Origin: Prorocentrum cordatum
Taxonomy: Eukaryota > Sar > Dinophyceae > Prorocentrales > Prorocentraceae
Direction of reading: 5' to 3'
Length of the DNA: 62,844 nt
Assembly (NCBI GenBank): GCA_963575745.1
Contig: CAUYUJ010017840.1
Span: forward strand, 15,001 to 77,844
Numbering within the stretch: the stretch's first letter is position 1; each line of letters begins with the position of its first letter. A program made the position numbers and the translations under genes. Of the stretch, positions 1 to 10,740 are shown one piece after another. A model generated the notes under the pieces. The model saw nothing but the letters and a program-made list of their open reading frames with translations, did not search any database and had not been told where the DNA came from.

Positions 1-1100
1 TTGGCCCCTGTCAGGAAACCAAGAGATCATAATCAGCATGGCAGTTGCAACTGCCGCGCATGATTAATATTCATATAGCGAAATAACTCGCGCGAAGGCG
101 CGGGCCCGGCCCCCGGCCCTTCAGCTGGCTCGCCCAGCGCGCGCTCGCAAGGGCAGCCGCGGGCTTCTCAGAAGCGGGAGGCGTGGCCCGCAATGCGAAA
201 GACACGCTCGATATCCAGAGCGCGCGTGCGACGAGTCTGCACGAATAGAAACTGCCGTGGGATTGCTCGTCGAATGCCGCGGGAATCCCCGACGAAACAA
301 CATGAACATTCGATAGCTAACTCCGACAATCTTCTTTATGACGATAGATGGTTACCACGACGCTGTCGAAGTTTTGATTTTCCCAGTTGCGATTTGGAGA
401 TTTACACGGCTACGTATAATCTAACTTCCGATCCCATATAGTTGGCGCGCCCAGCAAACTTCCATGAATGCCCAACGCGCCTTCAATTGAAGGCGCGCAA
501 ATTCTCATCAACATTCAACAACGAAACTTCGACGCCGCGTGTTTGCTAATCTCACGTCGCCAATGTAATTGTGGCAGAATGGATGCGCAATTGCTGCGTA
601 GATAAATGAAATGTATCGCCGCCTGTCGCGATCTCCGAATGGCCCGGTAGAGCGCGGCTCTTCGGCGCTCTTCCGGGGCGCTCTTGCGTCGGGGGCGCCG
701 CCCCAACGCGCTCGCAACCCAACAGCCTAAAGAAATTGAGCAGGCAATCGGGAAGATGCCGCGCAAGAAGCAGTCGGGCAAAGTTGATCAGCCGAAGAAG
801 CTGCCGACGCAGCACAGGCCGCGCGGCTCCTCTGGCAGGAACCCGCTCCCATTGAAACATCTTGCGCACGTGCTTGTCAACGCGCGCTGTCTTTCATCTG
901 CGCCCTCCCAGTCGTCGCCCCCCCCCCCCCCCTCCTCCGTTCTCATCGCGAAAGCAGAAAGCAGCCGGCGTTTTTTTGACAGGAGCGCTGCGCCTCAGGC
1001 GGGAATCCAAATCCTCGCCTTCTTTATCCTCCTCAGGCTTCTCCTAGTCATCGCCCTCCGCCCCCCCCCCATGCTCGCCGCGTTCATCGTTCCTCCTCGT
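1..1100. other. No gene seen; mixed AT-rich and GC-rich DNA
   Basis: AT-rich blocks (for example 290-440) alternate with GC-rich blocks holding C-runs. Open frames on both strands are short or Arg/Pro-rich, and none shows a recognisable domain. I see no RNA gene or promoter motif. Confidence 0.5.
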
Positions 1101-1108
1101 CCGGCTTC

Positions 1109-2498
1109 TCATCCTCCATCTCCATTTCTCGCCCCCCCCCCGCCCCCGCGCGCCGTCCTGCTTGCCCTCCTCATCGCCATCGTGCCCCTCAGTTTTTCTT
1201 GGTTCCGCTCGCGGGCCAGTCGCCCGAGCATTGCGTTTTTTCTGGCGCATTCTACGGTCAGGCTCATCCGCCCCCCTCGCGCGCCGCTGGCTGGCTCCGT
1301 CGGGCGCCGCTGGCAGCGGCGGCGACGCGGCCCCCGCGGGCGCCGCCAGTGGCGGCGGCGCTGCCGGTGGCGGCTTCGCTTCTGCAGCGGGCGCTGCTGG
1401 CGGCGGCCCTGCTGTTGCTGCCGTTGCCGCAGCGTGCGCTGCTGGCCCTGCCCCTGTTGCTGCTGCAAGCGCCGCTGTTGGTGGCGTTGATGGCGGTCGC
1501 GGTGTCGCTGCTGCAGCGGGCGTTGCTGGTTCTGCCGCTGGTGCCGCGGGCGCCGCCGGCGGCGGCGGCGCTGCCGGCCGCGGCTTCCTGGTTCCTCCGC
1601 CGGTGCTGCCGACCGCGCGCGCGCCCGTGGCGCAGCTGGTACCGCGCTGCTGCTTGCTCCAGGCGCGGCGCCTTCATCAGCGCTGTCGGTGCTCTCGCCC
1701 TTGGCAACCGTGGGCTTCTGCGCTGGCTCCAAGGTCGCCAAGCCGCCGCTTTTCTCGGGCTCACCTGCGCGCGTGGAGCCCATTCCGGGCGCGCCGTCCA
1801 CATCGTCATCTCGCAGCTGGGCGACCTCGCGTTCGAGCTGCTGCTGCTGCTGGGCGACCCCGCATCTGCTGCTGGGGCTTCTTCTGCTGGTGATGCGGTT
1901 GCTGCTGCGGCTGCAGGTGCGTCGCCTGTTGCGCCGCCTGCTCCTGCTGGTGCTGCAGCCGCTGCGGCGCCGTCAGCTGCTGCGCTGCGTGCTCCTGCTG
2001 GTGGTGCGCCTGCTGCTGACGCGCCGTCTGCTCGCGTTGGCGAAGCTATTCCCATTGCTGAGCCGTGTCCTCTTGTTGGCGGTTATGCTTCCAGTGCTTA
2101 TGCAGCGCGCCATCTTCCTGCAGCGTGTTCTGTTCTTGCTGCTGCGGCGTGCCATCCTCCTGCAGCGTGTTTTGCTCTTGCTGCTGCAGCGCCCCGCCCT
2201 GCTGGCGATGGCGCCGTCGCTGCTGCTGCGCCGTCTGCTGGCGCTGCTGCGTCGCCTGTTGCCGCGGCTTCTGCCGGGGCGCTGTCGCGCCCCATCCTTC
2301 TGCCCCGGCCAAGCACATCGCCGCCGTATCCCCCTCCGCCCGACGAGCAGCCGCGAGGCCGCCGTGCTCCGCGCCCTTCTTTTTCTTCTTACTGCACCAC
2401 CTCAGCATGAACGCGATCGATCCGCTGTTCATGTCAAAACAAGCGTCGCGACCAATGATGCAATATCGAAAATCAATAATGTTGGACACGTTGCGCAT
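1109..2498 (-). CDS. Candidate Gln/Ala-rich protein fragment, frame uncertain
   Basis: On the minus strand a CAG/GCN trinucleotide tract (about 1,380-2,260) gives Gln-, Ala- or Arg-rich translations in all frames. One stretch near 1,770-1,830 looks like real protein (LEREVAQLRDDDVDGAPGMG), followed by an acidic Ser/Asp segment (ESTDSADEG). The frame best upstream of it, which carries HQQKKPQQQ, is offset from it, so an indel or intron lies near 1,855. No start codon, domain or partner gene can be named. It could be a disordered Q-rich protein or only an expanded trinucleotide repeat; the second is about as likely. Confidence 0.27.
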
Positions 2499-2519
2499 CG
2501 CTTGTTTGCATAATGATTA

Positions 2520-4090
2520 CAGGGCCTCCTTTGCCAGGAAGCGCAACTAGAAAACGCGGGGCCCCCTCTACCTGGAAGCCGCCAGGGAAAACCACCACTC
2601 CCGCTCCATGCAGCGCCGCCCTTCTGCCAGGACGCCATCTACGAACAAACTTGAACGCGCGCAGCCCCCGCGGCTTCCTCTCCCGGGAAGACGATCGCAT
2701 CGCGCAGAAAAGGGGGGCGCGCTGAGGGCACCGCGTTTGCTTCTTGGCCAACGTTTTACCAGTTGCATTCTTTCTTTGTCTCGACTGGGACGTCGGCTTC
2801 GCCCCGCGGAGCGCGCGCGTTCGACTGGCGCCGGTCGGGCGCGCCAGCGCCGTGACCGAGGAACGTCGCCCGCTTGCAAGTGCAGCACCTCCTCGGCATG
2901 GCCAGGAGACCCGTCGGCATGAAGCGTCGCCGCTCAATCTTCGCCTCGTCGCCCCCCTCGCCCTCCCAGCTGTCGTCGCCCCCCCCTCTCCAGGGAAAGG
3001 GGGGGGGGCGGGGGGCCTCCGGGGGGGGGGGGCGGGGGGAAGCGGCCGCCGCCGTCTGGTAGTCCACCGCCGGGCGCCAGAACGTGCACTGCCTGGGGCG
3101 AGGCAGCCCCCCCTTCGAGTTCATCGCCGCCTTCCTGTTGCTCCTCCTCCACTTCCATAGCTTGCCCCCCCACCACCCCCCCCGGCCTCATCGCCGCCCA
3201 TCATCCTTCCCCCCGCTGCACCTCGGCCCCCTCGCGTTTATCCTTCCGCGCGGTTCCACCGGGGTGCCTTTTTGCGCGCGCGATGCATTCTCGGTGGATT
3301 TCCTAAACAAGAAGGGCCCGAAATGATTGCCGTCGCGGCGCCCCGGCCATGCTGCGCGAGCTGCGCCGCCAGGACAGCAATCAAGGGCGCCGCGGCCGCG
3401 GGGGCAGCCGCGCCCGGAACGCCCGGGATCGCGGGCGCGAGCATGGTTGGAGCCGAAAACTGGCCATGTATCATAACGCAATAGCAGAGCGCGCGACGCC
3501 GGGTGGCTGTTCAGGACACCGCTGGATATTCATTTCTGCCGACCCTCCCCTACCAGGTAGGCCCGCGCTTCTGCGCCAGGATGGCGCTCGCCCCCCTACG
3601 CGCGGGGGGAACATGGCATGATGCGGCGGAGAGAGAGACAGATGAGGGAGGGGGGAATAATGGGGAGGGATGGCAGGATGAGGAGGAAAGAACGAGGACG
3701 AACGGGGAGAGATACGGGGCAACTACGTTGCATGACAGAAGCACTCTGCCGTAGATAAGGCGCGCCGTTTTAAGCCGCTCTACGCGCGCGAGTCACCGTT
3801 CACTCGACGCGCTCGTTCTCGTCTGCACGGCGCAGATAAGAATCTGCGATTTGCCTCGCAGCCCCGCCAAGACCCGCTCAAAATCCGCACCTGGGCGCCG
3901 CGCCGAAGAATGCAGATTTTCGATGCATTCTACTTACCACTTCTAGGCTTTCTCCTCGGATGATGCCCAAAGAAATAGCCGAGCATGTATATGCATTACG
4001 TTGCAATCGCGCCTGCTCGTCGGCGCGGCCCTCGGACAAACGCCTGTTGCGCTCTCCGCGCCAGATATTGTTGCGCTCGCGCTTCCACAG
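2520..4090. other. GC-rich stretch, no confident gene
   Basis: Many short blocks resembling CCAGGAAGC or its complement recur (2,530, 2,570, 2,630, 2,690, 3,580), suggesting decayed small hairpin repeats. A minus-strand acidic fragment at about 3,100-3,160 (MEVEEEQQEGGDELEGG) may be an exon piece but cannot be connected to anything. G-runs at 2,995-3,040 would make base calling unreliable. Confidence 0.35.
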
Positions 4091-4100
4091 CTAAATGAGT

Positions 4101-4883
4101 TCATCCTGGCCCCCCCTCCCCCCTTCGCCCTTCGCTGCGAACGAGTTGCCCATTCTGCTCCGCCTTCCCCCTGCCCAGCCCTGGGTGGCGGGGCGACAGC
4201 TGGCGGTGCTGCTGCGGGCCTCTTCTTGATGTCCGATGGCGCGGGCTTCTCCTTTGCCTCCTTTTTGTCTTTGTTGTCCGCGCTCTTCGTCTCATCCTTG
4301 TCCTCGGCCGCGGGCGCCGCCGTCTGCCTGGCCTCCGACGTCCCTCGGCCGACCGGGCTGCGCGCCAGGGCCGATTGGAAGATGAGCTCGTCAGCGAAAA
4401 CGCTCCCAGACTTCCCGGGCGACTTCTTCGGCTTTTTTTCCGCGCCCCCCCGCAAAAACCACGGGCTCGCCCTCCTCTGGCTCGGCGAAATACGAATGGG
4501 ACATATCAGAGGCACCATCGCGCTTAGGGACCTGGCTGGCCGTCGGCGCCCCGATGTCGGCCGAGGGGCGATCCGCGCGCCACTGGCCAGCGGCGGCCGT
4601 CTCCTCGGCCGGCGCCCCCCCCTGCGCTCGGCCGCCCACCCTGATGATCTGCGCCCCCGAAACTTTTCTTCTGCATCCCCGAGGGGGGCGGGGGGGGGGG
4701 CCATCCCGCCTTTGCTTTCTTCCCCGGCGCGCCCTCAACTTCCGGGCCCAAGCGCGCGTCGCGACATGCGTTCCCCATTATCCTCTGGGGGGCATCGCGC
4801 CCCCCGCCCTCTGCCAGGAAGGGGGCTCTGACTAAGTCGGCGCCATTGCGCGGCGAATTCTGATGTTGGACACACCCAGACAA
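4101..4883 (-). CDS. Candidate lysine/alanine-rich protein, broken frame
   Basis: Two adjacent minus-strand frames look coding by composition. One (about 4,450-4,640) reads through SADIGAPTASQVPKRDGASD and AEPEEGEPVVFAG. The other (about 4,200-4,440) continues with GSVFADELIFQSALARS and a charged tail EDKDETKSADNKDKKEAKEK. The switch falls at a run of seven C on the plus strand (4,445-4,451), so a homopolymer miscount or real frameshift would join them. A G-run at 4,690-4,700 marks a second possible break upstream. No domain is recognised; a disordered, basic-acidic linker protein is all that can be said. Start and end are unknown. Confidence 0.33.
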
Positions 4884-4889
4884 TCAGCC

Positions 4890-6030
4890 GCTGTGCCTCC
4901 CGGTCTTGCTGCGCCGCGCAGCGTCGTTGCAGAAGTGCGCGCCGTCGTTTTCCGTGAGATTCAATGTCGCCTTTGAGATCCACACTCGCCATGCAACGGA
5001 ACATCACACCTTCAAAATGTTCCGTGCTCTTAGTCGCAGTAATAGTTCGAATACGAGCACTGATAGCAACAATATACGAATCATATGTCTTAGAAGAAAT
5101 ACAACATCCCCGAGCTCTGCTGCGCGAACAGAACCTCCCGCAACTTAGCCCTCGGCTGCGCCGCGTTCGGGCAATACGTCACAATGCGATCGCAATGTCG
5201 GGCGCCGTCTTTTCTGTCGCCCCCGCGCGGATATTGCTGGGGCTATGCGTTAAACCATGTTGGTTTGACGAATTCACATTTCCCCCGCCCCCTTTGCCAT
5301 CCCCTATTTCTCCCCCGCCCCCCTTCAAATTAGGGGGTCGTGCCCGCCCCCCGCCCCCCCCGCCCCGGTCTCGAATCAGGTGGGCGCCCAATGTACTTCC
5401 ACAGGCTATTGGACCCGCGCACGTTCGGCAAATTCATCGCGAGTGTTTCAAATCGCCAACGGCAACCTCGGCGCACGACGCGCGATAGCGCGTGTGGGTC
5501 CGCAGTGCCGACAATGACATACTTGCGCGCAAGTCGGCGCGTGGCGGTCGCGGAAACTGCAGCCAACACGGTCGCGACGGCGATGCGGCTGCAAAGACCA
5601 TGCGAACAAAAATCATAGCGTGGACGCGCAGATACATTAAAAACATCATGACTCACGGGGATCCGTGCACTTATCGCACCTGCATGATCGCAACAAGGAT
5701 GGGGGCATATGAGTTCCATGGCACGGACAGAGTTAAAGTTTAACTTGCCTTGTTGAGCACAGAGTTAAACGTGCATAGCTGCGTCGTGAACAAAAGGCTA
5801 TGTATTTTAATGTTTAAGTTTGGCCCAAGGCAAAGGTCAAGGGACCGGGCAAGCCCGCGCCCGGGCGGCGGCGCGCGCCTCGATGGAGATCTGCTGCTGA
5901 CAGTGCATGTTTCGCGTCTCGCCGCAACCTGACCGAGCGTCCTTTCTGGAACATCAAGTAGGGACACGTTCACAGCATTGTTTTAACGCGGGTGTCCGTC
6001 TACTGGTGGTTTATATTTTGACGTCCTCAT
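4890..6030. other. No gene seen
   Basis: Composition changes from GC-rich to AT-rich near 5,700, where the LINE-like sequence begins. A C-rich tract lies at 5,280-5,370. Minus-strand frames around 5,350-5,700 are open but show no domain. Confidence 0.45.
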
Positions 6031-6039
6031 CGTATCATT

Positions 6040-6885
6040 ATGTTTGGGGTGGCAAGCACATCTGAGATTGCAGGTGGGTGTGTTGCTGATGCGCATCATT
6101 GGGATTTGAACCGTTTGGCGTCTCGGCTGGGAAACTTGCATGCAACAGGGCAGGAGTTGGCGAGTCGGCTTGATGCACTTCAGTCGGCTTGCTCTCCGGA
6201 CTCGCCTGTCGATTTCGGTCCTGCTGGCATCGAATTCAGAGGTTGGTGTAGTGGTAGACGTACTGCATCATTCGGGTGGCAAAAGGCAAAGGTCGAGCAA
6301 TTATTGGGGGGCGTTCTGTCGGATGTTAATCCTACTCCACGTGCGGGCGTATTTCTCGAGAGATACCGAATCGACAGGGGTCCCCGATGTTCATTGGTTC
6401 TGCTACCAGTTCAGGCTCACGACCAGTACGAAGTGCTTGATAACATCCGGATCAAGCTCGAGGCCGAGGCAAATATGTTTCTCAACGGGAGCGTTCATGC
6501 ACGACTGGAGATTCCACCCTGGCGAAAAACCGCGACTTCCACACTCGACAGATTCTATCACTGGGCTCTTCGGAAGGGTGGGGCCTCTGTTGGTGTCACC
6601 CGGGAACGGTTTCCATCCTTTTCGGTTTCTGCGCAAGTTTCAGAGAGAACGGGATTGGTTTGTTTGGGAAGTGCGCGGCAATCAGATCCAACGAGAATCT
6701 TCCTCACAAAGGCGGCAGGGGAGTATTTTGGTTTGCGTGATGCGGATGCGTTGCAGCAGGCTTTCGGACGTATGAAGCGGAAGGACTTATTCGACAACGG
6801 ATCTGATCGTTTGCCAAAGTCTCGAGGCTTCGTGCTTACCTGGAATGTTGCAAAAAGATTTGTCCCGAATCCGCAGTTGGTGTAG
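6040..6885 (+). pseudogene. Upstream ORF of LINE copy 1 (possible ORF1)
   Basis: An ATG-started frame of 281 codons in the position expected of LINE ORF1. I recognise no domain. A second frame (6,140-6,775) is open over the same stretch, so the reading frame is not certain. The C-terminal part (GFVLTWNVAKRFVPNPQLV) is the most protein-like segment. It precedes the endonuclease fragment by about 200 bases, without a promoter or RNA signal that I can see. Confidence 0.4.
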
Positions 6886-7079
6886 AGCATAGACAGAGCA
6901 CAATGCAAATTCTGTGGTGTGTATACAAGAGATTCCAACACTATTGTCGAAATATGATCAGACATTTGCCATGCGGTCTCATCCAGAATCGAGGGTTGGA
7001 TTTGCCCTGCGCAAGAATTGCGTCCGCTATATAATCACGGAGCACTATAGGCCGTGTTGGGCTGGGATCGCGTTGGCCG

Positions 7080-7361
7080 TTGCAGTATAGTCACAGCGCA
7101 CGTGGTTGGACATGCTGTAGAAGGAGGATTGCCGACCAAATCTTCACAGAAACAGTCGCGTTTGATGATGAGCATCGTATCTTTGCGCGGCCCAGTGGGT
7201 TTGTTCCGATTGTTTATGTTGGCACTGACGCCAATGCAACTTTGAAGCCGAACATTCTTGCGATGATTGGGCCAGCTGCGCCTGGCAAGGGCGACACCGA
7301 GTTCCGCAGACTTATATTTGGATTGTTTTCGAGTCTGGGGAAATATGCGGCGAACACCTAA
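7080..7361 (+). pseudogene. APE-type endonuclease fragment of LINE copy 1
   Basis: The frame contains PIVYVGTDANATLKPNILAM, matching the catalytic GxDxNA segment of APE-like endonucleases of non-LTR retrotransposons, which nick target DNA to prime reverse transcription. It ends soon after (SSLGKYAANT, then TAA), where intact relatives continue to the S-D-H motif. The N-terminal half of the domain is not recognisable upstream, so this is a broken copy. Confidence 0.65.
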
Positions 7362-7374
7362 TCGTTGACTGCGG

Positions 7375-7845
7375 ATGAGCCTCTTGTTCGCGCGACAAGG
7401 AAGAGGGGTGGAGGCGCACCAATTATCACATTTCGATTACGCGGGTGCAGACTGCCCGGGTTTGCGAGCGCACGTGGACAACGAGCCAGGCACAGAGTAT
7501 GGATATTATGCTCACTACCCTGCTTGGTGCCCTCTCGACGATGACGACCCCTGTGATTTGCGCTCTCTGTGCCCGCATATCGAGTATTCGGCCGAGGTCT
7601 TGGGCAAGAAGAAACTGTCCAGATGGCATCTTACATCGCCAGCGTTGCGGCAACCTTTCAAGGAGGCGGTTTTCGATGCTTTTGGGGCGACCCGGGACTT
7701 GGCCGCTTCAGTGGACCAGGTGCACCATTTTGCCGAAGGTTTCCTGGAACGTAAGACTCCCACATTCATGTTGGATCCAGACGATATTGATGATGATGTT
7801 GAGTTGCAGCCCCTGGAACGTCGATGTTTGCGATCTTCCGGGTAA
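7375..7845 (+). pseudogene. Endonuclease-RT linker region of LINE copy 1
   Basis: An open frame of 156 codons containing LSRWHLTSPALRQPFKEAVF. Its place between endonuclease and reverse transcriptase, and the pattern of a short basic segment followed by an amphipathic helix, fit the linker of dinoflagellate LINE ORF2 proteins. No catalytic motif is expected here. Confidence 0.5.
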
Positions 7846-7889
7846 GAGTTTGCAAAATTCAATGAAGCATTCGGATCCCATAAGCGGAA

Positions 7890-8430
7890 GTTGCTTGAGC
7901 AGAAGAACATACTGAAGTTCCGGAAGCTAAGCATGTTGAAGCTTGTTTTCCACCGTTTTCCATGTCTTTTTCTGTCCATTGACGGTCACGCGACAGCCGA
8001 CATAACGTCGTGGGCGAATGCTTTGACGGAGGCATTCGTGCAGAAGTTTGCCGACCCGTCGAACGAATTGCGAGTTCGGTTTGGTTCTGAATGATGCGCT
8101 GGATGGATTCATTCTTCGACCTCCGACTCCTGGGCAGTCTATGTTGTCACGCGCCCGGCTTCGGGAACACGGCGGTCTTCGGGCTGACGGGGTCGGAGCG
8201 GCAATCTGATCAACATATATCACATGTTTGTTGGATATTGGCGTTTTGGTGGCCAGTTCTGTTCTCGACTTCCGACGCGTCGGATTGCCGAAAGAAGCCG
8301 CCCCAAATACATCGCAGAAGTACCGATATATTGGATTGGAATGGTCAGCTGAACAAGTGGTACATGGACATGTGCACGTTTCGGATATTCGAGGATATCA
8401 GGTTGAACCGGGACGTCTGCGCGTTTTCAT
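7890..8430 (+). pseudogene. Pre-RT segment of LINE copy 1, frames broken
   Basis: Short frame pieces (ADITSWANALTEAFVQKFAD near 8,000-8,070; DALDGFILRPPTPGQSML near 8,095-8,150) fit the N-terminal region of reverse transcriptase, but each is in a different frame and ends in stops. Assignment rests on position between linker and RT core. Confidence 0.4.
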
Positions 8431-8436
8431 TTTCTG

Positions 8437-9282
8437 TTGGCTATTCGTGCGACGATTTTCCTTGGAGTCTTGTTTGAGCTGTGCTCGCATGCGAAACGAC
8501 GGAGATTCAGTTTGCTCATTTCCGGCCAGGATGTTTTTACAGCTTTCGATGGCGTGCAGCATGCAGGCTTCGCCACCGCGCTGCTTGAGTCTGGTGGCAG
8601 AGCCTTGCCAGTGTTAGCGTTGGCCCGGGAGTACGTGAACACCATTGAGAGGCCCAGCATCCAGGGCATCGCCCAAACGGTGTGTTTTCCCGATTCTAAA
8701 GCGTTGCGGGCTGGATCGAAGGAAGTTCCTTTCATATTCAACCAGGTGGTGCGCCGAGCGTGCACGTTTCTGGCGGAGAGTTGGGGCACGCGTGGTCTTG
8801 GGTCTCTTCTTCGGGGGTCTGCCGCCCAGATTGCACGCATGTGGTGGGCAGACAATTTGTTTTTGATCCGTGGATCTGACGAGGCATGGCGCACCATGGT
8901 GGATGAACTCAGTGGGCGGCTTGCGGAGCTGCGCGCATGGACGTGGCAACCATCATCGTTCGAGGTCTTATCTATCAACACCGTTCTTCCTGTCGCGGAT
9001 GGCTCTGTCATGGTGTCTCTCCGTTCTTGTCCCCGCCATCCGCCCTTCAGCTTCCAGCGTGTATCATCTGTGGTTGCCTTGGGCTCCATGGTCAGTGACG
9101 AGGTTGATAGCTCTCTGTCTCTAGAACATCGTCTCGCGCATGCCTTCAAGCTGCTTCAGGTGCACGGGTCTTTGCTGATTGACTCCAAGTTGGCTTCGAA
9201 AAGCGCTGCAGGAGCTACTGGGCCTCCGCTCAGGCATCAGCTGCTTTCGGAGCTGGCGCGTGGCATGTTGACGAAGCCTTAA
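8437..9282 (+). pseudogene. Reverse transcriptase core of LINE copy 1
   Basis: A frame of 281 codons with the palm motifs of a non-LTR reverse transcriptase. Motif A is GQDVFTAFDGV (about 8,525-8,560), motif B is RAGSKEVPFIFNQVV (about 8,710-8,755), and motif C is MWWADNLFLIRG (about 8,840-8,875), with Ala-Asp-Asn where many LINEs have Ala-Asp-Asp. The WADN form is usual in this dinoflagellate family, as far as I recall, so it need not mean inactivation. The frame opens without an ATG, being preceded by broken frames. RT copies the element RNA at the nicked target. It is the best-preserved part of this copy. Confidence 0.8.
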
Positions 9283-9289
9283 TTCTTAG

Positions 9290-9890
9290 AGCGAAGAGTC
9301 GGGAGTTCAACGTGCTTTGATCGATGCGCCGCTTTCGCCCGCATATGTTTGGGCACACAACATGGGAGGAGGGTGCAGCTGCAAAAATCAGATCACCGCT
9401 TCGCATGCTCAGGACCCCCACGCTACCGTTGCGCATATTGGAAGCAGTTTTCATGAAAGCGTGGCGGGAACGGCACCAGGCGTCTCTAGATGGGTCCGCG
9501 CGTTCGGACAGATCCGCCGCGCGGTGGGGAGCTGCCAAGCAGGACCCCAAACGGCGTAAACGCGGTATCGCGCAGAGCGGCCTGGGTGAATGGCAAGACG
9601 TCGAGACGCCATTCGTCATCGCATTCGGACTGGTCTGGCGCCACATGCGCGACAGCTGCGCGACCAAACGCGAATGAGTACGGTTCGAACCAACGTTCGT
9701 GCAAGTGTTGGCTACGTATTGGCAGCTCGAGTGCTTGCACGAGGAATGCAGCGAACTGCCCCCAACCTCGTCAACCCTGCCAGGTACGACGACCCCTGCA
9801 AACCATAAGTGTTACGAGCACACCCTGTCACAGGTGATGTTGCTCAGGGTGACAGAAGCTGATCTGCTATGGGACGTGGGCTGACCAGCG
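9290..9890 (+). pseudogene. RT thumb to RNase H connector of LINE copy 1
   Basis: Contains EEGAAAKIRSPLRMLRTPTL and, further on, LGEWQDVETPFVIAFGLVWR, a pattern typical of the stretch after the RT domain in these elements (W-Q-D followed by a hydrophobic helix). Overlapping frames at 9,317-9,837 show it is decayed. Confidence 0.5.
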
Positions 9891-9899
9891 AAGCAAATC

Positions 9900-10382
9900 A
9901 AATTTGTAGTGGACAGCGAGCAGGCGGCAAAGTTGGTCAATGGTGAATCTGTGACTGCTGAGGCGACTTTGATTCAGCTCGTCTGCTCCATGCAGGCTGA
10001 AGTATTTGGTGTTTTTGGCGCCTGCTACACCCGGCGAATGCATGGAGCCCCCGTGTTTTGGCGCCCCAGGGGGTGGAATTCAGCATCGGATCTCATGGCT
10101 AATATTGGTTTGCAAGGTGGGTCTGCATGTGACGACGTGGACAGGAATATCATCATACAAACACCATTGCTGCAGTGTTATTCCGACGGAGGGCATTTGC
10201 AGGACGCACGCCGCAGTTCGTATGGTTTCACATTAACGACATGGAAGCACGACAGCGGGGAATGGACGCGAAACTTGGCGGGTTATGGTTGCGGCGGGTT
10301 TGCTAATTGTGACCACAGTTTGCACGCGCAACTGGTGGCACGATTTGAGACAGTGGTGGTTGTCAAACGCGCAATGTTATAA
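9900..10382 (+). pseudogene. RNase H-like region of LINE copy 1
   Basis: The frame first reads VDSEQAAKLVNGESV ... FWRPRGWNSASDLMAN, resembling the second half of an RNase H fold (D-S-E with a distal N-x-x-(A/S)-D). It then reads LLQCYSDGGHLQDARRSSYG, resembling the first strand of an RNase H with its first catalytic Asp. The order is therefore C-terminal-like half, then N-terminal-like half. In the second part the usual Glu of A-E-L is Gln (HAQLVARFE). Two partial domains or a permuted arrangement both fit. The frame ends at TAA near 10,380. Confidence 0.6.
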
Positions 10383-10499
10383 TACCTTGGCCCTCTGGGC
10401 CGCTCAATGACCAGCGGCACTCTTAGGACACGTCATGAGGATGTCTGCGCTGGAAACACATTAAACGCATTTAAATTGTCATTATTGTTAAATTTTGAA

Positions 10500-10740
10500 T
10501 AATCCTGATGTTAAGGGAGTCCCAGAAGTTTATGCTCACGCAGTGTTTCTTTTTCCCAACCATCTTGTGGTGTTGGGTCCTCGTTTTGAAGAGAGGTCGC
10601 CCCGCGTTCTCCTCCTCCTCTCCTCTCCTCTTCCTCCTTGTCCCTCCATCACCATCATCATCATCAGCATCAGCATCAGCATTATCATCATCATCCCCAT
10701 CATCATCACCATCATCATCATCACCACCCGTTTCAGCATA
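10500..10740 (+). repeat. LINE tail junction and CTC/CAT simple repeats
   Basis: Contains CTTGTGGTGTTGGGTCCTCG (from 10,563), also present in nearly the same form on the minus strand at about 46,310-46,340 and there too followed by CTCC-rich sequence. Then (TCC)n and (CAT)n to 10,735. Confidence 0.6.

Larger units (their letters stand above)
6030..10480 (+). mobile_element. Decayed LINE (non-LTR retrotransposon), copy 1
   Basis: A block of lower GC than its flanks that carries, in order on the plus strand, a possible ORF1, an endonuclease fragment, a linker, a reverse transcriptase core and RNase H-like sequence. Stops and frame changes separate the pieces, so it is a fossil. This domain order is that of LINE elements with APE-type endonuclease and C-terminal RNase H, common in dinoflagellates. 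No poly(A) tail or target-site duplication was found; the 3' boundary near 10,450-10,500 is judged from the AT-rich tail and the start of CAT/CTC repeats. It lies upstream of the first recognised HyuA exon and may sit in an intron of that gene. Confidence 0.8.

Noticed and set aside
684-2513. Long open frames of 230-400 codons on both strands
   Set aside because: They overlap in several frames over a CTG/GCN trinucleotide tract and are Ala/Leu/Arg-rich; stops are rare there for compositional reasons. Only the minus-strand acidic stretch was kept as a weak candidate.
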